6,477 bases of DNA from Phycisphaerae bacterium (GTDB lineage: Bacteria > Planctomycetota > Phycisphaerae > Phycisphaerales > SM1A02). The notes under the pieces were generated by a model, which had not been told where the DNA came from, searched no databases, and saw only the letters and a list, made by a program, of their open reading frames with translations. This document shows positions 1 through 5,285 of the stretch, one piece after another; positions within the stretch are counted from its first letter, which is position 1, and each line of letters begins with the position of its first letter. A program made the translations under genes and the position numbers. The stretch is from the NCBI GenBank assembly GCA_002690755.1, contig NZFT01000068.1, positions 13,575-20,051 on the forward strand. The letters run 5' to 3'.

Positions 1-1110
1 CGGTTCATCGCCCCGGTCGGCCACATCCGGATGATGGCGGCGGCCCAGCCCTTCATCTCCGGCGCGATCAGCAAGACCATCAACATGCCGGCCGATGCGT
101 CGGTCGAACAGATCGGTGACGCCTACCGGATGAGCTGGGAACTCGGCCTGAAGGCGAATGCGATCTACCGGGACGGCTGCAAGCTCAGCCAGCCGCTCAA
201 CACCGCCGCCGACGCCGAACAGGACGACGACGTCGACGCCGACGAGGCGCTCGAGGCGACCGGTGCCAACGAGGCGGCCGACGCGATGCTCGAAGCGAGC
301 CTTCGGGACGCCGGCGCCGAGGCGAAGGTCATCGAGCGGGTGGTCGAAAAGATCATCGAACGCCCGATGCGAAGGCGGCTGCCCGACACCCGGGAATCCG
401 TGACCCACAAGTTCAACGTCGCCGGCCACGAGGGCTATCTGATCGTCGGACTCTACGAGGACGGGACGCCCGGCGAGCTCTTCATCACCATGGCGAAGGA
501 AGGCTCGACGATCGGCGGTCTGATGGACAGCCTGGGGACCGCCATCAGCGTCGCCCTGCAGTACGGCGTGCCGGTCCAGAGTCTCGTGACCAAGTTCGCC
601 CATCAGCGGTTCGAGCCGATGGGCATGACCACCAACAGCGACATCCCGTTCGCCAAGAGCCTCGTCGACTACATCTTCCGCTGGTTCGGAATGCAGTTCG
701 TCCCCGGCTACCGCGAACAGAACGCCCCGCGCAGGACGCCGGCGGCGACACCCGTAGAGGTGAAGACCATCGTCAAGGAGGACGAATCATGCGAACAGAA
801 GTCAGACACGCCCGATCGCGACCGGGGCTTCGAAACCGGCCCGTCCGCCGGCACGGCGAAGACCGACGCGCCTTCGATCACGAACCCGACCTCCGGCGGC
901 ATGGCCGCCAGCCCGTCCGTCACCTCGGCGACGCATCCCGCCGAGGATCTCGGCACGGACGACTCGTCCGTGGCGCCCAACGTCCTCGACCAGTCGAACG
1001 CCTCGCTGATGGGTGACGCGCCCGCCTGTGACGTGTGCGGATCGATCACCGTTCGAAACGGCACCTGCTACAAGTGCCTCAACTGCGGAAACTCCATGGG
1101 TTGCAGCTGA
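1..1110 (+). CDS. nrdJ: Adenosylcobalamin-dependent (class II) ribonucleoside reductase, C-terminal part (5' end outside window)
   Basis: This enzyme reduces ribonucleotides to deoxyribonucleotides in the cytoplasm, using adenosylcobalamin to generate the radical. The frame is open from base 1, so 369 C-terminal residues are visible and the catalytic barrel lies mostly upstream. Visible residues 7-28 (from [18 protein letters not shown]) match the conserved end of the NrdJ catalytic domain. Residues about 55-115 are an acidic, helical-looking linker. Residues about 126-237 match the TSCPD-type domain of B12-dependent reductases ([38 protein letters not shown]). A low-complexity Ser/Thr/Pro/Asp stretch of about 100 residues follows. 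The last 27 residues carry C343, C346, C356, C359, C362 and C368, a zinc-ribbon or redox-active tail typical of the family. The stop codon is TGA at 1108-1110. The identification is firm; the role of the long linker is inference. Confidence 0.95.
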   Translation, partial: RFIAPVGHIRMMAAAQPFISGAISKTINMPADASVEQIGDAYRMSWELGLKANAIYRDGCKLSQPLNTAADAEQDDDVDADEALEATGANEAADAMLEASLRDAGAEAKVIERVVEKIIERPMRRRLPDTRESVTHKFNVAGHEGYLIVGLYEDGTPGELFITMAKEGSTIGGLMDSLGTAISVALQYGVPVQSLVTKFAHQRFEPMGMTTNSDIPFAKSLVDYIFRWFGMQFVPGYREQNAPRRTPAATPVEVKTIVKEDESCEQKSDTPDRDRGFETGPSAGTAKTDAPSITNPTSGGMAASPSVTSATHPAEDLGTDDSSVAPNVLDQSNASLMGDAPACDVCGSITVRNGTCYKCLNCGNSMGCS

Positions 1111-1169
1111 CCCTTCGACCGGACCGATCGTCGGGTGGGAGACACCGCCGACCAGTCCATCACGTGGCC

Positions 1170-1189
1170 GCATCCCCTGACGGGGATGC
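1170..1189 (+). terminator. Perfect 8-bp hairpin 60 bases after nrdJ
   Basis: The arms GCATCCCC (1170-1177) and GGGGATGC (1182-1189) are exact complements around the 4-base loop TGAC. There is no T-run afterwards, so it is not a classical intrinsic terminator. It could mark or protect the 3' end of the nrdJ mRNA, or be the first stem of the structured region that follows. Confidence 0.35.
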
Positions 1190-1212
1190 AGCGCCGTCCG
1201 GCGTCTCCTCCA

Positions 1213-1230
1213 TGATCCCCCGGGGGATCA
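1213..1230. repeat. 18-bp perfect palindrome
   Basis: TGATCCCCC (1213-1221) is followed directly by its exact reverse complement GGGGGATCA (1222-1230). With no spacer it suits a dimeric DNA-binding protein site, or a hairpin with a small loop opened from its centre. It lies about 100 bases after nrdJ and just upstream of the structured region. No function can be assigned. Confidence 0.6.
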
Positions 1231-1242
1231 AAGGCCGGGCGG

Positions 1243-1465
1243 ATCTCTCTCTGGGACCGGTGGCGGACGTCTCTCCGACGACGTTCCCGCCGGCCCCGCC
1301 CGCGACGAGAGCGGGGCTCGGTTCAGGTTCGAGACGGTTGACGAGTGGAAGGACCCTCTCGCACTGGTTGGGAACGCAAGGACTTGCGAATCCACCCCCC
1401 TTGGCTTCCTTAGGGGTGACCCTCTCCTCGACTTCGCTCTCGTCGCAATCTCTCTCAGGATCCGG
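1243..1465 (+). repeat. Imperfect 18-base direct repeat flanking the structured core
   Basis: ATCTCTCTCTGGGACCGG at 1243-1260 and ATCTCTCTCAGGATCCGG at 1448-1465 agree at 15 of 18 positions. A 9-base repeat, AAGGCCGGG, also occurs at 1231-1239 and 1470-1478, next to each copy but on opposite sides. The copies bracket the long-range stem at 1302-1446. They may reflect an old duplication, alternative pairing partners, or chance in GC-rich sequence. Confidence 0.4.
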
Positions 1466-1477
1466 CCGCAAGGCCGG
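1462..1477 (+). other. GNRA-capped 6-bp hairpin
   Basis: CCGGCC and GGCCGG pair perfectly around GCAA, a GNRA-class tetraloop typical of structured RNA. GGA (1458-1460) and TCC (1480-1482) can extend the stem beyond a small internal loop. It sits between the long-range stem and the terminator, as a separate domain of the candidate RNA. Confidence 0.5.
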
Positions 1478-1490
1478 GTTCCTCCCCTCG

Positions 1491-1530
1491 CCTTCGCCGC
1501 GGAAACCCACCTCCGCGGTGAAGGTTTTTT
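1491..1530 (+). terminator. Strong intrinsic (Rho-independent) terminator
   Basis: The arms CCTTCGCCGCGG (1491-1502) and CCGCGGTGAAGG (1513-1524) form a 12-bp stem with a single G-U pair (1496/1519) around a 10-base loop. Six Ts (1525-1530) follow at once. The polarity fits only + strand transcription, because the other strand has no T-run after the stem. It lies 380 bases after the nrdJ stop and 60 bases before the next start codon. It therefore ends either a long nrdJ transcript or a separate RNA, and insulates the lipoprotein genes downstream. Confidence 0.85.
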
Positions 1531-1589
1531 GTTCCACGTTCGTTCCTGATCGCGTTGCGGACCGTTGCGAGATCGGCCACCATGCATCC

Positions 1590-2519
1590 GTGTTCCGCGT
1601 CCTCGTCGCGATGCTGCTTCTCCTCGCCCTGACCGCCTGCCGCGGTCCGGTGGCGACGCCTCCGGACGGATCCTCCGCCATGTCGTTCCCCGCCACCGCC
1701 GATCACGTTGCCTGGACGCGATCCCGCGAGACGGCGCTGGCGTCTCCAGACGGTTGGCTCAGTCTCGTCGCACTGGCCTGGCTTCCGACCGGCGAAACGA
1801 CGCTCTCGAACACCGGCGATTCGGACCCGCACCGGATCGTGCTCACCAACGCCGGCGGCGCCGACGCGGGAATCTTCACGCTCGATGCCGACGGCGTGGT
1901 CCGGTTCCGACCGTCCCCTTCGGTCGCGGCGACGCTCGACGAAAGAGACGTGTCCCCCGGCGTGGACGTCGTCCTCGCCGACGACCGCGACGGCTCGCCG
2001 CCGGTGCTTCGCGTCGGCGGCCTGCACGTCACGCACATCCATCGACATGATCGCGCCGCACTTCGAATCCGTGATCGGGAAGCGTCGACCCGCACCGCTT
2101 TCAACGGGATCCCCCGATTCGACTTCGACCCCGACTGGGTCCTCCCGGCCTCCTTCGAACCGGCGGCGGCCGGCACCTCGATTCCGATCACCCTCGTCAC
2201 GCGGCACGTGGAGACCCACCCGATCGCCGGCACCCTTCGATTCGAAGTCGACGGCGAGGCCTGCGAACTTCTCGCCGAGCAAGCCGGAGACGGCTTGTTC
2301 GTGGTCTTCGGTGATGCGACCAATCGCGACTCCACCTACGGCGGCGGCCGGTTCCTCATGGTGCCGGGCCCCGATGCCGATGGACGAACCCGGCTCGATT
2401 TCAATCGCTCGATCAACCCGCCGTGCGCGTTCACCGCCTTCGCGACCTGCCCCACGCCTCCGGCGTCGAATCGGCTTGACGTCGAGGTGACCGCCGGCGA
2501 ACGCAGCCCCCACCCCTGA
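1590..2519 (+). CDS. DUF1684-family lipoprotein
   Basis: The 309-residue protein is predicted to be an exported lipoprotein. Starting at GTG 1590 gives a signal peptide with Arg3, a hydrophobic core and the lipobox L14-T15-A16-C17. The next in-frame ATG (1611) would leave only nine residues before the cysteine and no basic residue, so GTG is preferred. The frame stays open far upstream but that part has no lipoprotein character. The body matches DUF1684: DGWLSLVALAWLPTGE (54-69), FNGIPRFDFDPDW (171-183) and, most diagnostic, YGGGRFLMVPG...DFNRSINPPCAFTAFATCP (250-288), with AGE near the end. The family's biochemical role is not established; I assign none. It is followed after 24 bases by the Dabb lipoprotein gene, probably co-transcribed. 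The ribosome binding site is poor. It starts 59 bases after the terminator at 1491-1530. Confidence 0.85.
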   Translation: MFRVLVAMLLLLALTACRGPVATPPDGSSAMSFPATADHVAWTRSRETALASPDGWLSLVALAWLPTGETTLSNTGDSDPHRIVLTNAGGADAGIFTLDADGVVRFRPSPSVAATLDERDVSPGVDVVLADDRDGSPPVLRVGGLHVTHIHRHDRAALRIRDREASTRTAFNGIPRFDFDPDWVLPASFEPAAAGTSIPITLVTRHVETHPIAGTLRFEVDGEACELLAEQAGDGLFVVFGDATNRDSTYGGGRFLMVPGPDADGRTRLDFNRSINPPCAFTAFATCPTPPASNRLDVEVTAGERSPHP

Positions 2520-2543
2520 CCACGGATACGCCTGGAGCCCCCG

Positions 2544-2963
2544 ATGATCGACCGACTCAAGTGCACCCTGCTCGCTTCGGTGCTGATCGTTCTGATCTTC
2601 TCTGGTTGCGCTTCGACCGGAACCGCCGCCGAGACCAAATCCCGAGATCAGGCCGTGATCAACCACCTGGTTCTGATAACCCTGCAATCGCCGAGTGACG
2701 CACAGAGTCTGATCGAGGACTGCAATCGCCTTCTGCCGCCGATCGACAGCGTCCGGACCTGGTGGGTGGGCGTCCCGGTGGAGACCGGCCGGGACGCCGT
2801 CGACGACGACTACGAGGTGGGCCTCTGCGTCGGTTTCGACGACGAAGACGGCCTGCAGGCCTATCTTGAGCATCCGCTCCACCTCGAACTGGTCGGGGCG
2901 TGGCGACCGAAGGTCGACCAGTTCCGGATCTTCGATGTCGGGAAGACCTCGATCGGTCGATGA
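2544..2963 (+). CDS. Dabb-domain (stress-responsive alpha-beta barrel) lipoprotein
   Basis: This 139-residue protein has a lipoprotein signal peptide: Arg4 and Lys6, a hydrophobic stretch 9-19, and lipobox F19-S20-G21-C22. Residues about 37-131 match the Dabb fold, a dimeric ferredoxin-like alpha-beta barrel: INHLVLITLQ as first strand, then a helix, a strand around VRTWWVGVPVE (70-80), a strand VGLCVGFDDEDGLQAYLEHPLH (92-113) with the conserved aYl-hPlH signature, and a final strand DQFRIFDV. Most Dabb proteins are cytoplasmic and single-domain; membrane anchoring outside the cytoplasm is notable. GGAG (2534-2537) lies six bases before the ATG, a good ribosome binding site. The gene follows the DUF1684 gene by 24 bases and is probably in its operon. 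Its ligand is unknown. Confidence 0.8.
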   Translation: MIDRLKCTLLASVLIVLIFSGCASTGTAAETKSRDQAVINHLVLITLQSPSDAQSLIEDCNRLLPPIDSVRTWWVGVPVETGRDAVDDDYEVGLCVGFDDEDGLQAYLEHPLHLELVGAWRPKVDQFRIFDVGKTSIGR

Positions 2964-2979
2964 GCACACGGACCGGCGA

Positions 2980-2985
2980 TACTGT
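2980..2985 (+). promoter_or_regulatory. -10-like element TACTGT before the membrane-protein gene
   Basis: TACTGT fits the TAnnnT pattern of a housekeeping -10 box and recurs in similar form (TA T/C NNT) upstream of four other genes in the window. It lies 63 bases before the ATG at 3043. No good -35 box is visible at the usual distance. Confidence 0.35.
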
Positions 2986-2994
2986 TCGAGACCC

Positions 2995-3014
2995 CGGCGG
3001 AGATGACTCCGCCG
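2995..3014 (+). promoter_or_regulatory. 8-bp hairpin in the short gap before 3043
   Basis: CGGCGGAG (2995-3002) pairs exactly with CTCCGCCG (3007-3014) around the loop ATGA. If the -10 at 2980 is real, the hairpin would sit at the very 5' end of the mRNA, where such stems often protect from decay. Without a T-run it is a poor terminator for the lipoprotein operon, though Rho-independent use cannot be excluded. Confidence 0.45.
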
Positions 3015-3042
3015 CCAGTTCGATCCGCACGAAGGACTTCCG

Positions 3043-3882
3043 ATGGCGATTCAAACCTCGATCAAGCGCAGTTTCATCTTCTGGAACGTGCTCTACATCG
3101 TGCTCTGCGGTGGCCTCGGCGCCTGGGGCGCGTACGACTACTGGGTCACGATTCCGGCCCAGACGAAGGCGGTCGCGACCTACGAGGAACTGAACGTCCG
3201 GCGAGCCGAGTTGGAGATGCGGGGCGTCCTCTGGACGTTGCTCGCGAAGAAGGCCGACGGCACGATCACCGAGACCGAATCCGAGACGCTCGAGGAAATC
3301 CGGGTCGCGATGCAGGAGGCGGAGCTTCCCGGCCCGCCGCCGCCGCTGACCGACGAGGAGAAGGAAGAATACAAGACGCTCAAGAAGACGATCGAGGTTG
3401 ACTTCGAGAACACGGCGCCGGAGCCGCCTGCGAGTTACGACGGGTGGGTGAACTTCTGGGTCTACTTCGTCGGCACCGGGATCCTCGGTACGCCATGGTT
3501 CGTCTGGAAGCTCGCGAGCCGACGCGGCAAGGTCTGGCGGCTGGAGGACGACGGCGCGTTGTCCACTCCGGAAGGCACCTTTGCCGCCGACCAGATCACC
3601 GACATCAACATGTCCATCTGGATGAAGAAATCGATCGCCCGAGTCGGGGTCGAGGGCCGGATCGAACCGATCATCCTCGACGACTACGAATACGAGAACG
3701 TCTACCTGATCGTCGGCGCCCTCGCCCATCGCTTCCATCCGGACGACTGGACGGACGAGGCCAAGCCGGTCAAGGACGACGAGCCCGATGACGAGCAGGA
3801 GGATGCGTCCGACGACCCGAACGGTGACGAGACCGCCGACCCGTCATCGAACGATCCGCCGGAGAAGGCGCCCGACGCCTGA
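3043..3882 (+). CDS. Two-helix membrane protein with acidic C-terminal tail, function unknown
   Basis: I do not recognise a named family for this 279-residue protein. It has one transmembrane segment at about 11-32 (FIFWNVLYIVLCGGLGAWGA) and a second at about 134-156 (GWVNFWVYFVGTGILGTPWFVW). The loop between them (33-133) is charged, helix-prone and possibly coiled-coil, with a Pro-rich break at 96-102. The positive SRRGK after helix 2 suggests that the C-terminal part is cytoplasmic. Residues about 160-235 are a compact beta-rich segment (VWRLEDDGALSTPEG, IEPIILDD) that could resemble a bacterial PH-like domain; this is a guess. Residues 238-279 are a disordered tail packed with Asp, Glu and Pro. 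The start is supported by GAAGGA (3031-3036) six bases before the ATG. It is probably its own transcription unit. Confidence 0.8.
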   Translation: MAIQTSIKRSFIFWNVLYIVLCGGLGAWGAYDYWVTIPAQTKAVATYEELNVRRAELEMRGVLWTLLAKKADGTITETESETLEEIRVAMQEAELPGPPPPLTDEEKEEYKTLKKTIEVDFENTAPEPPASYDGWVNFWVYFVGTGILGTPWFVWKLASRRGKVWRLEDDGALSTPEGTFAADQITDINMSIWMKKSIARVGVEGRIEPIILDDYEYENVYLIVGALAHRFHPDDWTDEAKPVKDDEPDDEQEDASDDPNGDETADPSSNDPPEKAPDA

Positions 3883-3990
3883 TTTCCACCCGATCCCCGC
3901 CCGATCGCCGCTCCCGAACACCGAAGGCCCTCTCCGTTCCTCGCATCCATGACGCCGAGGTCGGTGTCCGCTCCGGCCCGGCCGGTCTCG

Positions 3991-3996
3991 TATCAT
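3991..3996 (+). promoter_or_regulatory. -10-like element TATCAT before the B12/MeaB fusion gene
   Basis: TATCAT differs from TATAAT at one position and lies 62 bases before the ATG at 4059. It implies a 5' leader of about 55 bases. No convincing -35 hexamer lies 16-18 bases upstream. The leader is too short for a cobalamin riboswitch and none of its conserved blocks is seen. Confidence 0.45.
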
Positions 3997-4010
3997 GTTC
4001 GACTCGACAC

Positions 4011-4028
4011 GCCTCCACCCTTGGAGGC
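4011..4028 (+). promoter_or_regulatory. 7-bp hairpin in the leader of the fusion gene
   Basis: GCCTCCA (4011-4017) pairs exactly with TGGAGGC (4022-4028) around the loop CCCT. It starts about eight bases after the start site expected from the -10 at 3991. Its position is like that of the hairpin ahead of 3043. It ends 30 bases before the ATG and does not cover the start codon. Confidence 0.4.
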
Positions 4029-4058
4029 TCGGTCTCCAGAACCCGCCGGATCTCGATC

Positions 4059-5174
4059 ATGCGTGCCACCTCCGAACCGACCACCGCCATCGAGAAGATC
4101 GACCGTTGCGGCGATCTCTCCCACCGACCTCGCGTCCTCCTGGGCAAGATGGGACTGGACGGCCATGATCGGGGCGTGAAGCTGATCGCCCGGTTGATGC
4201 GGGACAGTGGCATCCACGTGATCTATTCGGGGCTCTGGCAGACGCCGCGCAGCCTCGCGATCGGCGCCCGGGACGAGGACGTCGACTGCATCGCCTGCTC
4301 CATGATGAGCAATTCCCACCTGGTGCTCGTGCCCAACCTGCTCTCGGAACTCGAGGCGGTGGGCCGTCCGAAGATGACCGTCAACGTGGGCGGCATCATC
4401 CCGCAGGAGGATGTGGCGACCCTGAAGGAAGCAGGCGTGAACGACGTCTTCCACACCGGTACCAGCATGGAGGAGATCGTCACCAGCGTTCGCAGATCGG
4501 TGACGCCCTACGTCACGCCCGATTTCAACAATGGTTCGGCCTCGCTCGCCCGACTCCTCAGCCTCGCCCACGCCGGCACGCCACCGAAGGATGCCCCGCG
4601 AGCCCGTCCCAAGCGGGTGATCGGCCTGACCGGCGCCCCCGGCGCCGGCAAGAGCACCCTGGTCGCGGCGATGGCGAACGAGGCGGTTCGACGCGGCGAA
4701 CGCGTCGCAGTGGTCGCCTTCGATCCGATGAGCCCGATCTCCAGCGGCGCCCTGCTCGGCGATCGACTGCGGGTCGACTTCAACGCGGTCGACGACGCGG
4801 TCTTCTACCGAAGCCTCGCGATCGTCGGCGAGGACTACGCCTCGCTTCCCGACATCATCGAACTGGTCGGCGGCGCCGGCTGGGACACCCTGCTCATCGA
4901 AACGGTCGGCGCCGGCCAGAACGACGTGGCGATCCGCGAACACGTGGACCGCACCGCGGTCGTCGTGGTGCCGGGCATGGGCGACTCCGTGCAGATGGAC
5001 AAGGCGGGCATTCTGGAGATCGCCGACCTGTTCGTCGTGAACAAGGCCGATCATGCGGGGGAGCATCAGCTGGTGCGTGAACTCCTCGACATCGCCGAGG
5101 GTCGTCGCGTCCACGAGACGATCGCGACCGAGGGCAAGGGTGTGGTCGAACTGCTCGAAGACATCCTTGGTTGA
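4059..5174 (+). CDS. Fusion of methylmalonyl-CoA-mutase-type B12-binding domain and MeaB-type GTPase
   Basis: This 371-residue cytoplasmic protein joins two parts of the acyl-CoA mutase system. Residues about 24-143 are the B12-binding domain of mutase small subunits: KMGLDGHDRG (30-39), where H36 is the expected lower-axial cobalt ligand, then QTPRSLAIGA, SMMSNSHLVLVP and NVGGIIPQED. After a linker of about 40 residues, residues 186-371 are a MeaB/ArgK-type P-loop GTPase: Walker A GAPGAGKST (192-200), FDPMSP...GALLGDR (221-236), ETVGAGQ (281-287), PGMGDSVQMDKAGILEIAD (305-323) and NKAD (328-331). MeaB loads and protects adenosylcobalamin on the mutase. The order B12-GTPase is that of the N-terminal half of IcmF, but the mutase catalytic barrel is absent here and ends in a clean stop. 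The GTPase also lacks the long C-terminal dimerisation arm of free MeaB. Its substrate (methylmalonyl-, isobutyryl- or other acyl-CoA) cannot be told. The ribosome binding site (GGAT) is weak. Confidence 0.9.
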   Translation: MRATSEPTTAIEKIDRCGDLSHRPRVLLGKMGLDGHDRGVKLIARLMRDSGIHVIYSGLWQTPRSLAIGARDEDVDCIACSMMSNSHLVLVPNLLSELEAVGRPKMTVNVGGIIPQEDVATLKEAGVNDVFHTGTSMEEIVTSVRRSVTPYVTPDFNNGSASLARLLSLAHAGTPPKDAPRARPKRVIGLTGAPGAGKSTLVAAMANEAVRRGERVAVVAFDPMSPISSGALLGDRLRVDFNAVDDAVFYRSLAIVGEDYASLPDIIELVGGAGWDTLLIETVGAGQNDVAIREHVDRTAVVVVPGMGDSVQMDKAGILEIADLFVVNKADHAGEHQLVRELLDIAEGRRVHETIATEGKGVVELLEDILG

Positions 5175-5182
5175 GCCGGATC

Positions 5183-5199
5183 TTGAGACTCGATCTCAA
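5183..5199 (+). terminator. Weak hairpin after the fusion gene
   Basis: TTGAGA (5183-5188) and TCTCAA (5194-5199) pair exactly around CTCGA, eight bases after the stop codon. The stem is short and AT-containing and no T-run follows directly, so termination here is doubtful. Confidence 0.25.
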
Positions 5200-5269
5200 C
5201 GAGAATCCGACTTGTTCCGACTTTTCGCGACGTCCTTCGAACCTGATGATTCACCGGGGTCTCCCGGCG

Positions 5270-5275
5270 TATGCT
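5270..5275 (+). promoter_or_regulatory. -10-like element TATGCT just before 5286
   Basis: TATGCT fits the TAnnnT pattern and ends ten bases before the ATG at 5286. A transcript starting at the normal distance would have a leader of only a few bases. It overlaps the alternative ATG at 5271, which argues against that start. Confidence 0.4.
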
Positions 5276-5285
5276 GCCTTCGGCC

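Larger units (their letters stand above)
1262..1530 (+). ncRNA. Candidate structured non-coding RNA (or structured nrdJ 3' UTR)
   Basis: Reading along the + strand gives several pairings. Hairpin A pairs GGCGGACGTC (1262-1271) with GACGT (1280-1284) and CCGCC (1287-1291), with a 2-base bulge. A long-range stem pairs GCGACGAGAGCG (1302-1313) with CGCTCTCGTCGC (1435-1446), 12 perfect pairs extendable by G-U, G-U and G-C to 1316/1432. Inside it, CTCG/CGAG (1317-1320/1330-1333), CGCA/TGCG around 1375-1388 and CACCCC/GGGGTG (1393-1398/1413-1418) can form. Next comes CCGGCC-GCAA-GGCCGG (1462-1477), a hairpin capped by a GNRA-type tetraloop. The last element is the terminator at 1491-1530. I checked by eye against tmRNA, RNase P, SRP, 6S and cobalamin riboswitch hallmarks and found no match. 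No promoter is evident, so it may be processed from the nrdJ transcript. GC-rich DNA pairs easily by chance, so this stays a candidate. Confidence 0.45.
1111..1589 (+). other. Gene-free 479-base stretch rich in inverted repeats
   Basis: I find no convincing gene here. One + strand frame stays open across it, but its translation is Ser/Pro/Arg-rich and resembles no family, and the frame becomes a recognisable protein only at 1590. Opposite-strand frames are equally unconvincing. The stretch contains a perfect 8-bp hairpin (1170-1189), an 18-bp palindrome (1213-1230), a set of nested stems between 1262 and 1482, and a strong intrinsic terminator (1491-1530). The sub-features are listed separately. 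Confidence 0.8.

Noticed and set aside
1316..1340. tRNA T-arm-like GGTTCGAG
   Set aside because: No acceptor stem, anticodon arm or CCA end can be formed around it; the bases pair better as a simple CTCG/CGAG hairpin.
1338..1343. TTGACG as a -35 box for a separate RNA promoter
   Set aside because: No acceptable -10 hexamer lies 15-19 bases downstream, and it would start transcription inside the long-range stem.
1358..1380. Cobalamin riboswitch-like text (GCACTGGTTGGGAACG)
   Set aside because: It recalls the GCCACTG...GGGAAGG blocks, but the B12 box and the other conserved blocks are missing, and the gene downstream is a lipoprotein, not a B12 gene.
1035..1589. Upstream extension of the frame that becomes the DUF1684 protein
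   Set aside because: It overlaps the end of nrdJ, its translation has no family likeness, and the lipoprotein signal peptide with lipobox starts cleanly at GTG 1590. A terminator also lies inside it.
1160..2969. Long open frames on the minus strand (1160-1696 and 1455-2969)
   Set aside because: GC-rich coding sequence often leaves the opposite strand open. The translations are Arg/Gly/Asp-rich without domains, and the + strand here encodes recognisable DUF1684 and Dabb proteins.
2659..5114. Long minus-strand open frames opposite the membrane protein and the fusion gene (2659-3738, 3993-5114)
   Set aside because: They lie opposite genes with clear motifs, and their His/Asp/Arg-rich translations match no family.
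5271..5285. ATG 5271 as start of the zinc-ribbon protein
   Set aside because: It overlaps the -10-like TATGCT, which favours ATG 5286. The point is not settled, since neither start has a ribosome binding site.
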